A stretch of 64,000 bases of DNA from assembly GCA_965216425.1 (NCBI GenBank), contig CBDCFV010000007.1, positions 1,240,001 through 1,304,000 of the forward strand. The letters run 5' to 3'. Made by a program: the position numbers and the translations under genes. The notes under the pieces were generated by a model. That model ran no database searches. It saw nothing but the letters and a program-made list of their open reading frames with translations, and was not told where the DNA came from. This document shows positions 8,469 through 16,000 of this stretch, in pieces. Source of the stretch: CBDCFV01 sp965216425. GTDB taxonomy: Bacteria; Chloroflexota; Dehalococcoidia; Lucifugimonadales; UBA3495. Every line of letters begins with the position of its first letter. The first letter of the stretch is position 1.

Positions 8469-10496
8469 ATGCTCTACCGCACCTATCGCTATTCCCAATG
8501 GGACGGCTCCCAACGCATATTCGACTTGGACGCCGATGAACTGATGGACCGGTTGTCTGAGGAGATTCTGAAACAGGGTGACGTTATGCGCGCGCTGCGG
8601 GAGATGTTCCGCAGCGGTCTGCAGACCCGTGACGGGCAGCAGATGCCCGGCCTGCGGGACCTGATGGAGCAGTTGAAGAACCAGCGCCGTCAGCAGTTGC
8701 AGCAGTACAACATGGACTCGGTAGTCGATGACCTCAAGGAGCGGCTGGAGGACATCATTAAGACCGAACGCGAGGGAATACAACGGCGGTTGGAAGAGGC
8801 CCGGGAACAAGTTGACGGGGCCGACGATGCCGAGAAATCCCAGCAGGAAAGCCTTTTTGACTTGTTGGAGCAACGGGCCAAACGCAACCGGGAAAAGCTG
8901 GACGCGCTTCCGGAAGGCGTTGGCGGCCAGATTCAGGAACTCATGGAGTACGACTTCGTGGACCCGGAGGCCCAGCAGAAGTTCCAGGAACTGTTGGACA
9001 TGCTCAAGAGCCAGATGGCCCAGAACATGTCCCAGCAAATGAAGGACCAGATACAGGGCATGTCTCCTGATCAAATGGCGGCCATGCAGGAGATGATGCG
9101 CCAGATTAACCAGATGATACGTGACAAACTGGAGGGACTGGAGCCGGACTTCGACGGCTTCATGGAGCAGTTCGGAGGATCATTCGGTCCCAACCCACCC
9201 CAGAGTTTTGAAGAGCTGATGGAGATGTTGCAACAGCAACTTGCCCAGATGCAGTCAATGATGGAAAGCATGTCCCCGGAAATGCGCCGGGAGTTGGAGG
9301 ACGCGATGGAGGCGGCCCTTGACCCCCAGATGCGCCAGCAGATGGCCCGGTTCGCCGCTCTGATGGAACAGCTTATGCCTATGGACGAGTTGCGCCGGCA
9401 GTATCCGTTCCTCGGCGACGACTCCATGACCATGGAGCAGGCCATGGAGATGATGCGCAATTTGCAGGACTTGGACCAGCTTGAGCAGGCACTCCAGGAA
9501 GCGATGCGCACAGGGCAATTGGACGACATCGACCCGGAGCAATTGGCCGAGTTGCTCGGAGACGAGGCCAAGCGTGCTTGGGAGGAACTTGACCGGCTGC
9601 GACAGCTTTTGCAGGACGCGGGTTACGTCACCAACGACGACAGGATGGACCTGACCGCCCGGGGAATCCGCCGCATTGGTCAGAAGGCCTTACGCGAGGT
9701 CTTCACCCACCTCAAAAAGGACCGGGTGGGCGACCACCAAATGGACGTTCGCGGTTCCAACGGAGATGTGCTGGGGGAGACCAAGCCTTACGAGTTCGGA
9801 GACCCTTTCCAGGTGGATTTGCAGGCCACCCTGAAAAACGCCGTCCTGAGGAGTGGCTCAGAGTTGCCTGTCCGCTTGAACGTCAATGACTTCGAGATAT
9901 ACCGCAACGAGCACGTGACCCGCGCTGCTACGGCGGTGCTGCTGGACCAAAGCCGGTCGATGGGATTGTTCGACAACTTCCAGTCGGCCAAGAAAGTCAC
10001 CTTGGCATTGATGGCGCTGATCCGGACCCAATACCCCAGAGACAAGGTGTTCGTCATCGGCTTTTCCGACTACGCACGGGAGATTGCCGAAGAGGACCTG
10101 GCCAAGTCAAGCTGGAACGCGTGGGTTTCCGGTACCAACCTGCACCACGCGTTATTGCTGGCACGGAAGCTGTTGAGTAAAGAAAAGGGGAGCACGCGGC
10201 AGGTGTTGTTGATTACCGACGGGGAGCCCACGTCCCACTTGGAGGGCGACCGGTCGTTCTTCAGCTACCCGCCCAGCTACCGCACCGAGCAGGAAACGTT
10301 GAAAGAGGTGAAACGGTGCACCCAGGAGGACATCCGCATCAACACCTTCATGCTGGAGAACTCCTACCAACTGGTCAACTTCGTCGACCGGCTGACCCGC
10401 ATCAACCGGGGCAGGGCTTTCTACTCCAGCTCGTCCAACCTTGGTGAGTACGTCCTGGTGGACTACGTGCACAACCGCAGGAAACGGGTCGCGTAG
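8469..10496 (+). CDS. VWA domain protein with long Met/Gln-rich helical region
   Basis: 675 residues. Residues 30-390 are highly charged and rich in Gln, Met, Glu and Leu, and probably form long helices or coiled coil. The C-terminal von Willebrand A domain has the metal-ion site DQSRS near residue 492, the Thr of SGTNLHHAL and the Asp of LITDGEPTSH. Such proteins usually work with a MoxR/Mg-chelatase-type AAA ATPase as an adaptor for metal insertion or protein remodelling, but no ATPase gene is adjacent. GAGG precedes ATG 8469. A PaREP1 gene follows after 18 bp. Confidence 0.82.
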   Translation: MLYRTYRYSQWDGSQRIFDLDADELMDRLSEEILKQGDVMRALREMFRSGLQTRDGQQMPGLRDLMEQLKNQRRQQLQQYNMDSVVDDLKERLEDIIKTEREGIQRRLEEAREQVDGADDAEKSQQESLFDLLEQRAKRNREKLDALPEGVGGQIQELMEYDFVDPEAQQKFQELLDMLKSQMAQNMSQQMKDQIQGMSPDQMAAMQEMMRQINQMIRDKLEGLEPDFDGFMEQFGGSFGPNPPQSFEELMEMLQQQLAQMQSMMESMSPEMRRELEDAMEAALDPQMRQQMARFAALMEQLMPMDELRRQYPFLGDDSMTMEQAMEMMRNLQDLDQLEQALQEAMRTGQLDDIDPEQLAELLGDEAKRAWEELDRLRQLLQDAGYVTNDDRMDLTARGIRRIGQKALREVFTHLKKDRVGDHQMDVRGSNGDVLGETKPYEFGDPFQVDLQATLKNAVLRSGSELPVRLNVNDFEIYRNEHVTRAATAVLLDQSRSMGLFDNFQSAKKVTLALMALIRTQYPRDKVFVIGFSDYAREIAEEDLAKSSWNAWVSGTNLHHALLLARKLLSKEKGSTRQVLLITDGEPTSHLEGDRSFFSYPPSYRTEQETLKEVKRCTQEDIRINTFMLENSYQLVNFVDRLTRINRGRAFYSSSSNLGEYVLVDYVHNRRKRVA

Positions 10497-10514
10497 CGGA
10501 GGTCGGTACAGCGA

Positions 10515-11018
10515 ATGGCTACACCCGAAGAACTGTCAAGCCGTTACCTCGAAATGAGCAAATACCTCATTCGAAAAGCCCAGCAAGAGTTGGACCGTGG
10601 TGACGACTTGATGCAAGCGTCTGAAAAAGCTTGGGGCGCCGTTGCCCACGGCCTCAAGTCCATTGCTGCCTTGAGAGGATGGAATCATCATCACCATCTT
10701 CTGCTGGAGGATCTGGCCTATGTGCTTCAGTGGCAGACCGACAGCACCTACATTCTGGACCGCTTCGATTCCGCGCAGATTTTACATACCAACTTTTATG
10801 AAAACCGCTTGGAACCGGATGCTTCGCAGCACCGCGTTAACCGCTGCCGGGAGTTGCGGGACGAACTGGAGCGTATCCGCACCATTCCGCCTCCTCTCGC
10901 TGTGCCCGACGACCGAATATGGCAACGCCGCATGAGGCGGCTAACCAACCGCGACCCAGGCTTGGCAGCTGAAGAGCAAGCGTTGGACGTAGCGGCGTTG
11001 CCCACGTTGGAGGCTTAA
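10515..11018 (+). CDS. PaREP1/HEPN-like family protein
   Basis: 167 residues, largely helical. The stretch QASEKAWGAVAHGLKSIA (about residues 36-53) is the hallmark of PaREP1-family proteins, small helical domains related to HEPN. An unusual run of four His residues (NHHHHLLL, about 57-64) follows. The function is unknown; HEPN relatives include RNases and nucleotidyltransferase partners, but the RX4-6H active site is not evident. It is translated 18 bp after the VWA gene, so the two are likely functionally linked. Confidence 0.7.
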   Translation: MATPEELSSRYLEMSKYLIRKAQQELDRGDDLMQASEKAWGAVAHGLKSIAALRGWNHHHHLLLEDLAYVLQWQTDSTYILDRFDSAQILHTNFYENRLEPDASQHRVNRCRELRDELERIRTIPPPLAVPDDRIWQRRMRRLTNRDPGLAAEEQALDVAALPTLEA

Positions 11019-11170
11019 GCCGAGGCATGGCAGCGGATGCCGCATAAGGAGGTTCCTCCTTGGGTCAGTTGAAATCTTCTCTTCCCATGTCCAACCAAGT
11101 CTGATAACATATCGGGCGAATATTGTTGATTGGGTCGTGGCGCCATCCGTAAGAGGATGGCCAGGCTTTT

Positions 11171-11248
11171 AAGGCAGTCCTGTGAGGCTGGCAAAGTTTA
11201 GCGCCCCTTCCTTGGCTGTGTGTGGCCGAGATGGATACATGGCGCGGA
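11171..11248 (+). promoter_or_regulatory. PyrR-binding RNA element in the pyr leader
   Basis: The transcript segment CAGTCCTGTGAGGCTG (11175-11190) matches the PyrR-binding loop consensus, whose core is UCCNGNGAGGCU. It lies between the upstream PaREP1 gene and a terminator 60 bp downstream, in front of pyrR itself. UMP-loaded PyrR should bind here and favour the terminator, lowering expression of the whole pyrimidine operon. Confidence 0.85.
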
Positions 11249-11249
11249 A

Positions 11250-11282
11250 CCCCTTGCCAGCTTGAGGGCAAGGGGATTTTTT
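11250..11282 (+). terminator. Attenuator terminator before pyrR
   Basis: Perfect 9-bp stem CCCCTTGCC (11250-11258) with GGCAAGGGG (11267-11275), an 8-base loop, then a run of T (11277-11282). It lies 40 bp upstream of the pyrR start and downstream of the PyrR-binding site, which is the classic attenuator arrangement. Confidence 0.88.
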
Positions 11283-11322
11283 GTGCCAGCGTCGTCAAGC
11301 GGCGAAGTTGAGCAGGGCTCCA

Positions 11323-11868
11323 ATGGCTGAACGTCAGATAATGAACGACCAGGACATACGCCGCGCTTTGGCTCGCGTCGCCCACGAGATTCTGGAGAGG
11401 AATCGCGGAGCGCAGGAGTTGGTCATTGTGGGGGTCTATACCCGGGGCGTTCCTCTCGCCAATCGCTTGGCCCGCAATCTCCTGGACTTCGAGGGTAGTG
11501 AAGTGCCGGTGGCGGCCTTGGACATCAGTCTGTACCGGGATGACCTGAAGGCTCGGGCCGGCCCCATCGTCCGACCTACCAGGATGCCGGTTGGCGTTCA
11601 GGACAAGAAGGTGGTTTTGGTGGACGATGTACTGTATACGGGCCGGACTGTTCGGGCGGCTATGGACGCTTTGAACGATTACGGACGCCCGCGGCAGGTA
11701 CAGTTGGCCATCCTGCTGGACCGCGGCCACAGGGAATTGCCCTTGCGGGCCGACTACGTGGGACAGAATGTTCCCACCGCCCTGGACGAGCGCGTCAGGG
11801 TCCGGCTGGTGGAGACCGATGGAGTAGACGAAGTAGCAATCGTCCGGGTAGAGGATAGCGTGTTATGA
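11323..11868 (+). CDS. pyrR: Bifunctional pyr operon regulator / uracil phosphoribosyltransferase PyrR
   Basis: 181 residues. The PRPP-binding motif VVLVDDVLYTGRT is near residue 92, and the YTRGVPLA and DISLYRDD stretches are typical of PyrR. It binds the leader RNA in response to UMP and has uracil phosphoribosyltransferase activity. The frame is open upstream into the terminator, so ATG 11323 is the sensible start. Its stop overlaps the pyrB ATG by 4 bp (ATGA). An upstream PyrR-binding site and terminator indicate autoregulation. Confidence 0.95.
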   Translation: MAERQIMNDQDIRRALARVAHEILERNRGAQELVIVGVYTRGVPLANRLARNLLDFEGSEVPVAALDISLYRDDLKARAGPIVRPTRMPVGVQDKKVVLVDDVLYTGRTVRAAMDALNDYGRPRQVQLAILLDRGHRELPLRADYVGQNVPTALDERVRVRLVETDGVDEVAIVRVEDSVL

Positions 11869-12881
11869 GTCTTTTGCACACGGTGACCGCCCCGATGGCT
11901 GTTGAAGATGAAGTCCCCGGCATGGGATGGCGCCGGAGGCACGTTCTGGACTTGGATGACTTCTCCCGCGAGGAAATTGAGACAGTCCTGGCGTCGGCCC
12001 AAGGCATGTCCGAAGTCCTGCATCGGGATATAAAGAAAGTGCCCGCTCTGCGGGGCAGGGTCATCGTAACCCTCTTTTACGAGGCCAGCACCCGCACTCG
12101 AATCTCTTTTGAAGAGGCCGGTAAAATCCTGAGCGCCGACGTCATCAACATGTCGGAGTCGGGCAGCAGCGCCGAGAAAGGTGAATCGCTGCTCAACACC
12201 GGCTTGACCGTCCAGGCAATGGGCGTCGATATCATCGTGATTCGCCACCCTCATTCGGGGGCGCCTTACCTGCTGGCGCAACACTTGGACAAAGTTGGCA
12301 TCATCAACGCCGGCGACGGCATCCATGCCCATCCAACCCAGGCGCTACTGGACCTCTACACGGTGCAAGAGAAGCACGGCTCCTTGGAAGGTCTGAAGGT
12401 TGTGATGGTCGGAGATGTTTTGCACAGCCGGGTCGCGCGTTCCAACATCTGGGGGTTTGCCAAAATGGGGGCCAACGTGGTGCTCTGCGGACCGAGCACT
12501 CTGCTGCCGTTGGACATGCTGCGAACGGCCAACAACGGGAGCAGCAACAGTCTGTTGTCGTCCGTGTCCGTTGACACCAACCTGGACCGCGCCATCGAAG
12601 GAGCCGATGTGGTGATGGCCTTGAGGTTGCAGGCGGAACGGCAAAACGCTGGCTTCCTGCCAAGCATACGTGAGTACATTCGCCGTTGGCAGGTAACCGA
12701 CGCCCGTTTGTCCCGTGCCAACACCCAAGCCATGGTGATGCATCCCGGCCCTATGAACGAGGGCATTGAAATCAGCTCCAGCATCGCTCATGGGTCCAGT
12801 TCGGTTATAGAGCAGCAAGTGACCAACGGCGTAGCCATTCGTATGGCGCTGTTGTACCACCTGTCGGCCGGGACGGAATAG
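11865..12881 (+). CDS. pyrB: Aspartate carbamoyltransferase catalytic subunit
   Basis: 338 residues. The carbamoyl-phosphate motif FYEASTRTRISFE is near residue 68, the second contact is RHPHSGAP, and the aspartate-binding region has MHPGPMNEGIEI. It joins carbamoyl phosphate and aspartate in the committed step of pyrimidine synthesis. A Ser-rich insert (NNGSSNSLL) is seen near residue 225, and the N-terminus has about 20 extra residues before the core. It starts inside the pyrR stop codon. No pyrI regulatory subunit is present, as in other PyrR-controlled operons. Confidence 0.95.
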   Translation: MSLLHTVTAPMAVEDEVPGMGWRRRHVLDLDDFSREEIETVLASAQGMSEVLHRDIKKVPALRGRVIVTLFYEASTRTRISFEEAGKILSADVINMSESGSSAEKGESLLNTGLTVQAMGVDIIVIRHPHSGAPYLLAQHLDKVGIINAGDGIHAHPTQALLDLYTVQEKHGSLEGLKVVMVGDVLHSRVARSNIWGFAKMGANVVLCGPSTLLPLDMLRTANNGSSNSLLSSVSVDTNLDRAIEGADVVMALRLQAERQNAGFLPSIREYIRRWQVTDARLSRANTQAMVMHPGPMNEGIEISSSIAHGSSSVIEQQVTNGVAIRMALLYHLSAGTE

Positions 12882-12968
12882 CGTGAGCCCGAATCCGTCA
12901 AATTCGCCTATCACCGGCGGCATGACCGACGCGGCCCATCGGGGTCTGTGCCGTCGCGGGGAATACTG

Positions 12969-14318
12969 ATGACCTCCGACGCGGTTTTAATCAAAGCGGC
13001 CAGGATTATCGATCCCGTCCGCGATGTGGACGAGGTGGGGGACATCCTGGTCGTTGGTGGCAGGATTGCCGCGTGTGGCCGCGTTGCCGATGATGACATT
13101 CCCGGTAGTTGTGTGACCATTGAGGCCGGAGGCTTGGTGGCCAGCCCGGGATTTATTGACCTGCACTGCCATCTCCGCGAGCCCGGTTTCGAGTACAAGG
13201 AGACGATCCGCAGCGGGAGTCTCGCCGGTGCGCGCGGGGGGTTCACCAGCTTGTGTGCCATGCCTAACACCGACCCTCCTATCGATAACGCCGGGATGGT
13301 GGGTTTTATACTGGACCGCGCCAAGGCCGACGCCGTCGGCCGCATATTCCCCATTGGATGCGTCACCAAGGGGCGTAAGGGCAAAGAGTTGGCGGATATG
13401 GAGGAGTTGGCGTCAGCCGGAGTAGTGGCCTTCAGCGACGACGGAGACCCGGTCAGTGATCCTAACCTCATGCGCCTCGCCCTGACCTACAGCATGGACC
13501 TTGGGATACCAATCTCCAATCACTGCCAGGATATGTCCCTCACCGCCAACGGAGTGATGGCGGAAGGGCGTATAGCCACCCACTTGGGCTTGCCGGGTAT
13601 TACCGTTGCGGTGGAAGAAGCGATGGTTTCCCGGGACATCCTGTTGGCGGAGTTGACCGGCGGCAGGATGCACCTGGCCCATTTGAGCACTGTGGGCAGT
13701 GTGCTGCTGGTGCGGCAGGCCAAGGAACGCGGCGTACTGGTTACCTCGGAGGTCTGCCCTCATCACCTTACCATCACCGATGAATGGGTTTTGGGCAACA
13801 GGGGCGTGGGCGGAGGCGCATCCCATGGCTATGCCTACGACACCCACACCAAGGTTTACCCGCCCTTGAGAAGCCAAACGGATGTGGATGCTTTGATTCA
13901 CGGGCTGGCCGACGGCGTGATTGATTGCATTGCCACCGACCATGCGCCCCACGAGTTGACCAGCAAGCAGGTAACTTACCAGGACGCGGCGTCCGGCATC
14001 AGCGTGCTGGAGACTGCCCTGGGGTCGGCGCTCCAGTTGGTCCACCAAGGGGAAATGACTCTGAACGCCGTGGTGGAACGGCTGACCGCAGGGCCAGCCA
14101 GAGTATTGGGGGAGTCGTTCCATCCGCTCGCTTCCTTGCAACCGGGCACTCCGGCGGACATCGTTGTGTTCGACCCCGACCGTGAATGGGTGGTCGATAC
14201 CAAGGAGTTCTTGTCCATGGGAAAGAACACTCCCTTGGACGGCATCACGTTGAAAGGGAAGGTTATGGCAACACTGGTGGAAGGCAGGGTTGTCTACCGG
14301 GAAGAGAATGATGGCTAA
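12969..14318 (+). CDS. pyrC: Dihydroorotase
   Basis: 449 residues, class I (long) dihydroorotase, an amidohydrolase that closes carbamoyl-aspartate to dihydroorotate. The zinc motif DLHCHLREPG is near residue 60, NTDPP follows at about 103, and the late active-site Asp is in DCIATDHAPHE (about 325). ATG 12969 follows a GGGG-rich ribosome binding site; an in-frame GTG at 12948 is a possible alternative. The gap to pyrB is 87 bp, and the end overlaps the carA start. Confidence 0.94.
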   Translation: MTSDAVLIKAARIIDPVRDVDEVGDILVVGGRIAACGRVADDDIPGSCVTIEAGGLVASPGFIDLHCHLREPGFEYKETIRSGSLAGARGGFTSLCAMPNTDPPIDNAGMVGFILDRAKADAVGRIFPIGCVTKGRKGKELADMEELASAGVVAFSDDGDPVSDPNLMRLALTYSMDLGIPISNHCQDMSLTANGVMAEGRIATHLGLPGITVAVEEAMVSRDILLAELTGGRMHLAHLSTVGSVLLVRQAKERGVLVTSEVCPHHLTITDEWVLGNRGVGGGASHGYAYDTHTKVYPPLRSQTDVDALIHGLADGVIDCIATDHAPHELTSKQVTYQDAASGISVLETALGSALQLVHQGEMTLNAVVERLTAGPARVLGESFHPLASLQPGTPADIVVFDPDREWVVDTKEFLSMGKNTPLDGITLKGKVMATLVEGRVVYREENDG

Positions 14319-15405
14319 GCCGGCTTACTTGGTTCTGGAAGACGGATCTGTATTCCGAGGGGAAGCCTTCGGGGTCGAGGCTGAAAGACAGGGCGAGGTG
14401 GTGTTCAACACCAGCATGACTGGGTACCAGGAAGTGTTGACCGACCCGTCTTATGCCGGCCAATTGGTGACGCTGACCTACCCTTTAGTGGGCAACTACG
14501 GCATCAACAAGGAAGATTTCGAGTCCCGGCGTATCCAAGTGTCTGGGCTTATCGTCCGCGAACATTGCGACCGCCCCAGTCACTTCGCCAGTGAAAGGAC
14601 TCTCCACGAGTTTCTCGAAAGCCAGAACGTTCCGGGCATCAGCGGCGTCGACACCAGGGCCATCACCCGGCGCCTGCGGGACCGGGGCGTAATGATGGGG
14701 GCTATCACCACCGACGCACCCGACTTGGCGGCGGCGCGTTTGGCCGCGTCGACACGCTATGACGATGTGGATTTCGTCCGCACTGTAACGACTGCTGAAG
14801 GCTACGAATGGGACAATCCGCCCTTGCCGCCCGGTGCGCCGGGGCACCGGATACTGGTGACGGACTGTGGATTGAAATACAACATTCTCAGATTGTTGCG
14901 AAAGCGCGGGTGCCAGGTCATCGCCGTGCCGGCCTCGGCTCCGGCGGAAGAGATGCTGGCTCTGGAACCGGACGGGGTGCTGTTGTCACCGGGGCCTGGA
15001 GACCCGCAGTTGCTTGAATACCTTGTGGACAACGTGAGCAGGTTGCTGGGCAAAGTCCCCATCATGGGCATTTGCTTGGGGCATCAGATCGTGGCGAGAG
15101 CGCTGGGGGCGGACACGTTCAAGTTAAAGTTCGGGCACCGGGGCGGCAACCACCCGGTTAAAGACCTGGCCGATGGTCGAGTCTACATAACCGCGCAGAA
15201 CCATGGTTACGCTGTATCGACCGGTTCCCTGCCTCCCGGCTTGGAGGTGTCCCACATCAACTTGCACGACGGCACCATCGAAGGGTTGCGTCACCGGGAC
15301 ATGCCCATTTTTACTATCCAATATCATTCGGAAGGGTCGCCGGGCCCTCAAGATAACGAATATCTGTTTGATCGCTTCGTTCAGATGATCAACCAAGCAG
15401 GTTAA
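14311..15405 (+). CDS. carA: Carbamoyl-phosphate synthase small subunit
   Basis: About 364 residues. The N-terminal half has the small-subunit signature NTSMTGYQEVLTDPSYAGQ. The C-terminal glutaminase has the nucleophile in GICLGHQI, HRGGNHPV, and the His-Glu pair in YHSEGSPGP. It releases ammonia from glutamine for CarB. Two ATGs are adjacent (14308 and 14311); 14311 gives better spacing to the upstream GAAGAG. The start overlaps the end of pyrC by about 8 bp, showing operon membership. Confidence 0.94.
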   Translation: MAKPAYLVLEDGSVFRGEAFGVEAERQGEVVFNTSMTGYQEVLTDPSYAGQLVTLTYPLVGNYGINKEDFESRRIQVSGLIVREHCDRPSHFASERTLHEFLESQNVPGISGVDTRAITRRLRDRGVMMGAITTDAPDLAAARLAASTRYDDVDFVRTVTTAEGYEWDNPPLPPGAPGHRILVTDCGLKYNILRLLRKRGCQVIAVPASAPAEEMLALEPDGVLLSPGPGDPQLLEYLVDNVSRLLGKVPIMGICLGHQIVARALGADTFKLKFGHRGGNHPVKDLADGRVYITAQNHGYAVSTGSLPPGLEVSHINLHDGTIEGLRHRDMPIFTIQYHSEGSPGPQDNEYLFDRFVQMINQAG

Positions 15406-15545
15406 AATAGATGTCGGAGATTAAACGGTCCAATCCCTATTGAGGAGGAGATTTTACATAACGAATCCCGGACATAAATAATCCTGAATTACGCCAGGTA
15501 TAACAAGCCCTACACTGGCTGTTTGTAATATTTGGAGGTTTCTTA

Positions 15546-15962
15546 ATGTCTTCATTCTCCTTAGTGTTGGTGGAGGAGGGTGTGGAGGTGGAGGTTCCTG
15601 GCGACTTGTCGAGCGTTATATCGCTCTTGGATGAAGAGGTTCCCTGGTTTTCATACAATGGACACGAGTACCAACTCACGGCCGTCAGGACGCAACTGCG
15701 TGCGCGTTGGGAGTTAACAATAAGGTTGATCAGTTCGGTGCATCGCGACGGCACGCATCCTGCGATTGGCCGCATCGAAATAGACCGTCTGGACAACGAT
15801 GAAGTACGGTTCGCCATCCCCCCGCGAGACCGGGAGTCGCCCAGCGAGTATCATGAGGTGGACCCGGAAGGACATTTTCTGGGGTCATTCATGTTCCAGA
15901 CTCTGAACATGCTGCAAAGGCGAGGGCTTATTACCCTGCCTGGCGTTCTTCCCACCTTTTAG
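15546..15962 (+). CDS. Unknown protein encoded between carA and carB
   Basis: 138 residues, soluble and acidic, with no signal peptide, membrane segment or cysteine. I do not recognise a family. The middle (GHEYQLTAVRTQLRARWEL) looks like alternating strands. A GGAGG site lies 8 bases before ATG 15546, and the sequence ends 38 bp before carB, so it is surely in the pyr operon. Sitting between the two subunits of carbamoyl-phosphate synthase, it might tune or link that enzyme, but this is only inferred from position. Confidence 0.7.
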   Translation: MSSFSLVLVEEGVEVEVPGDLSSVISLLDEEVPWFSYNGHEYQLTAVRTQLRARWELTIRLISSVHRDGTHPAIGRIEIDRLDNDEVRFAIPPRDRESPSEYHEVDPEGHFLGSFMFQTLNMLQRRGLITLPGVLPTF

Positions 15963-16000
15963 CAGCCCGGCAGGGCTGCCGGTGGTCCTGGTCATGGTGG

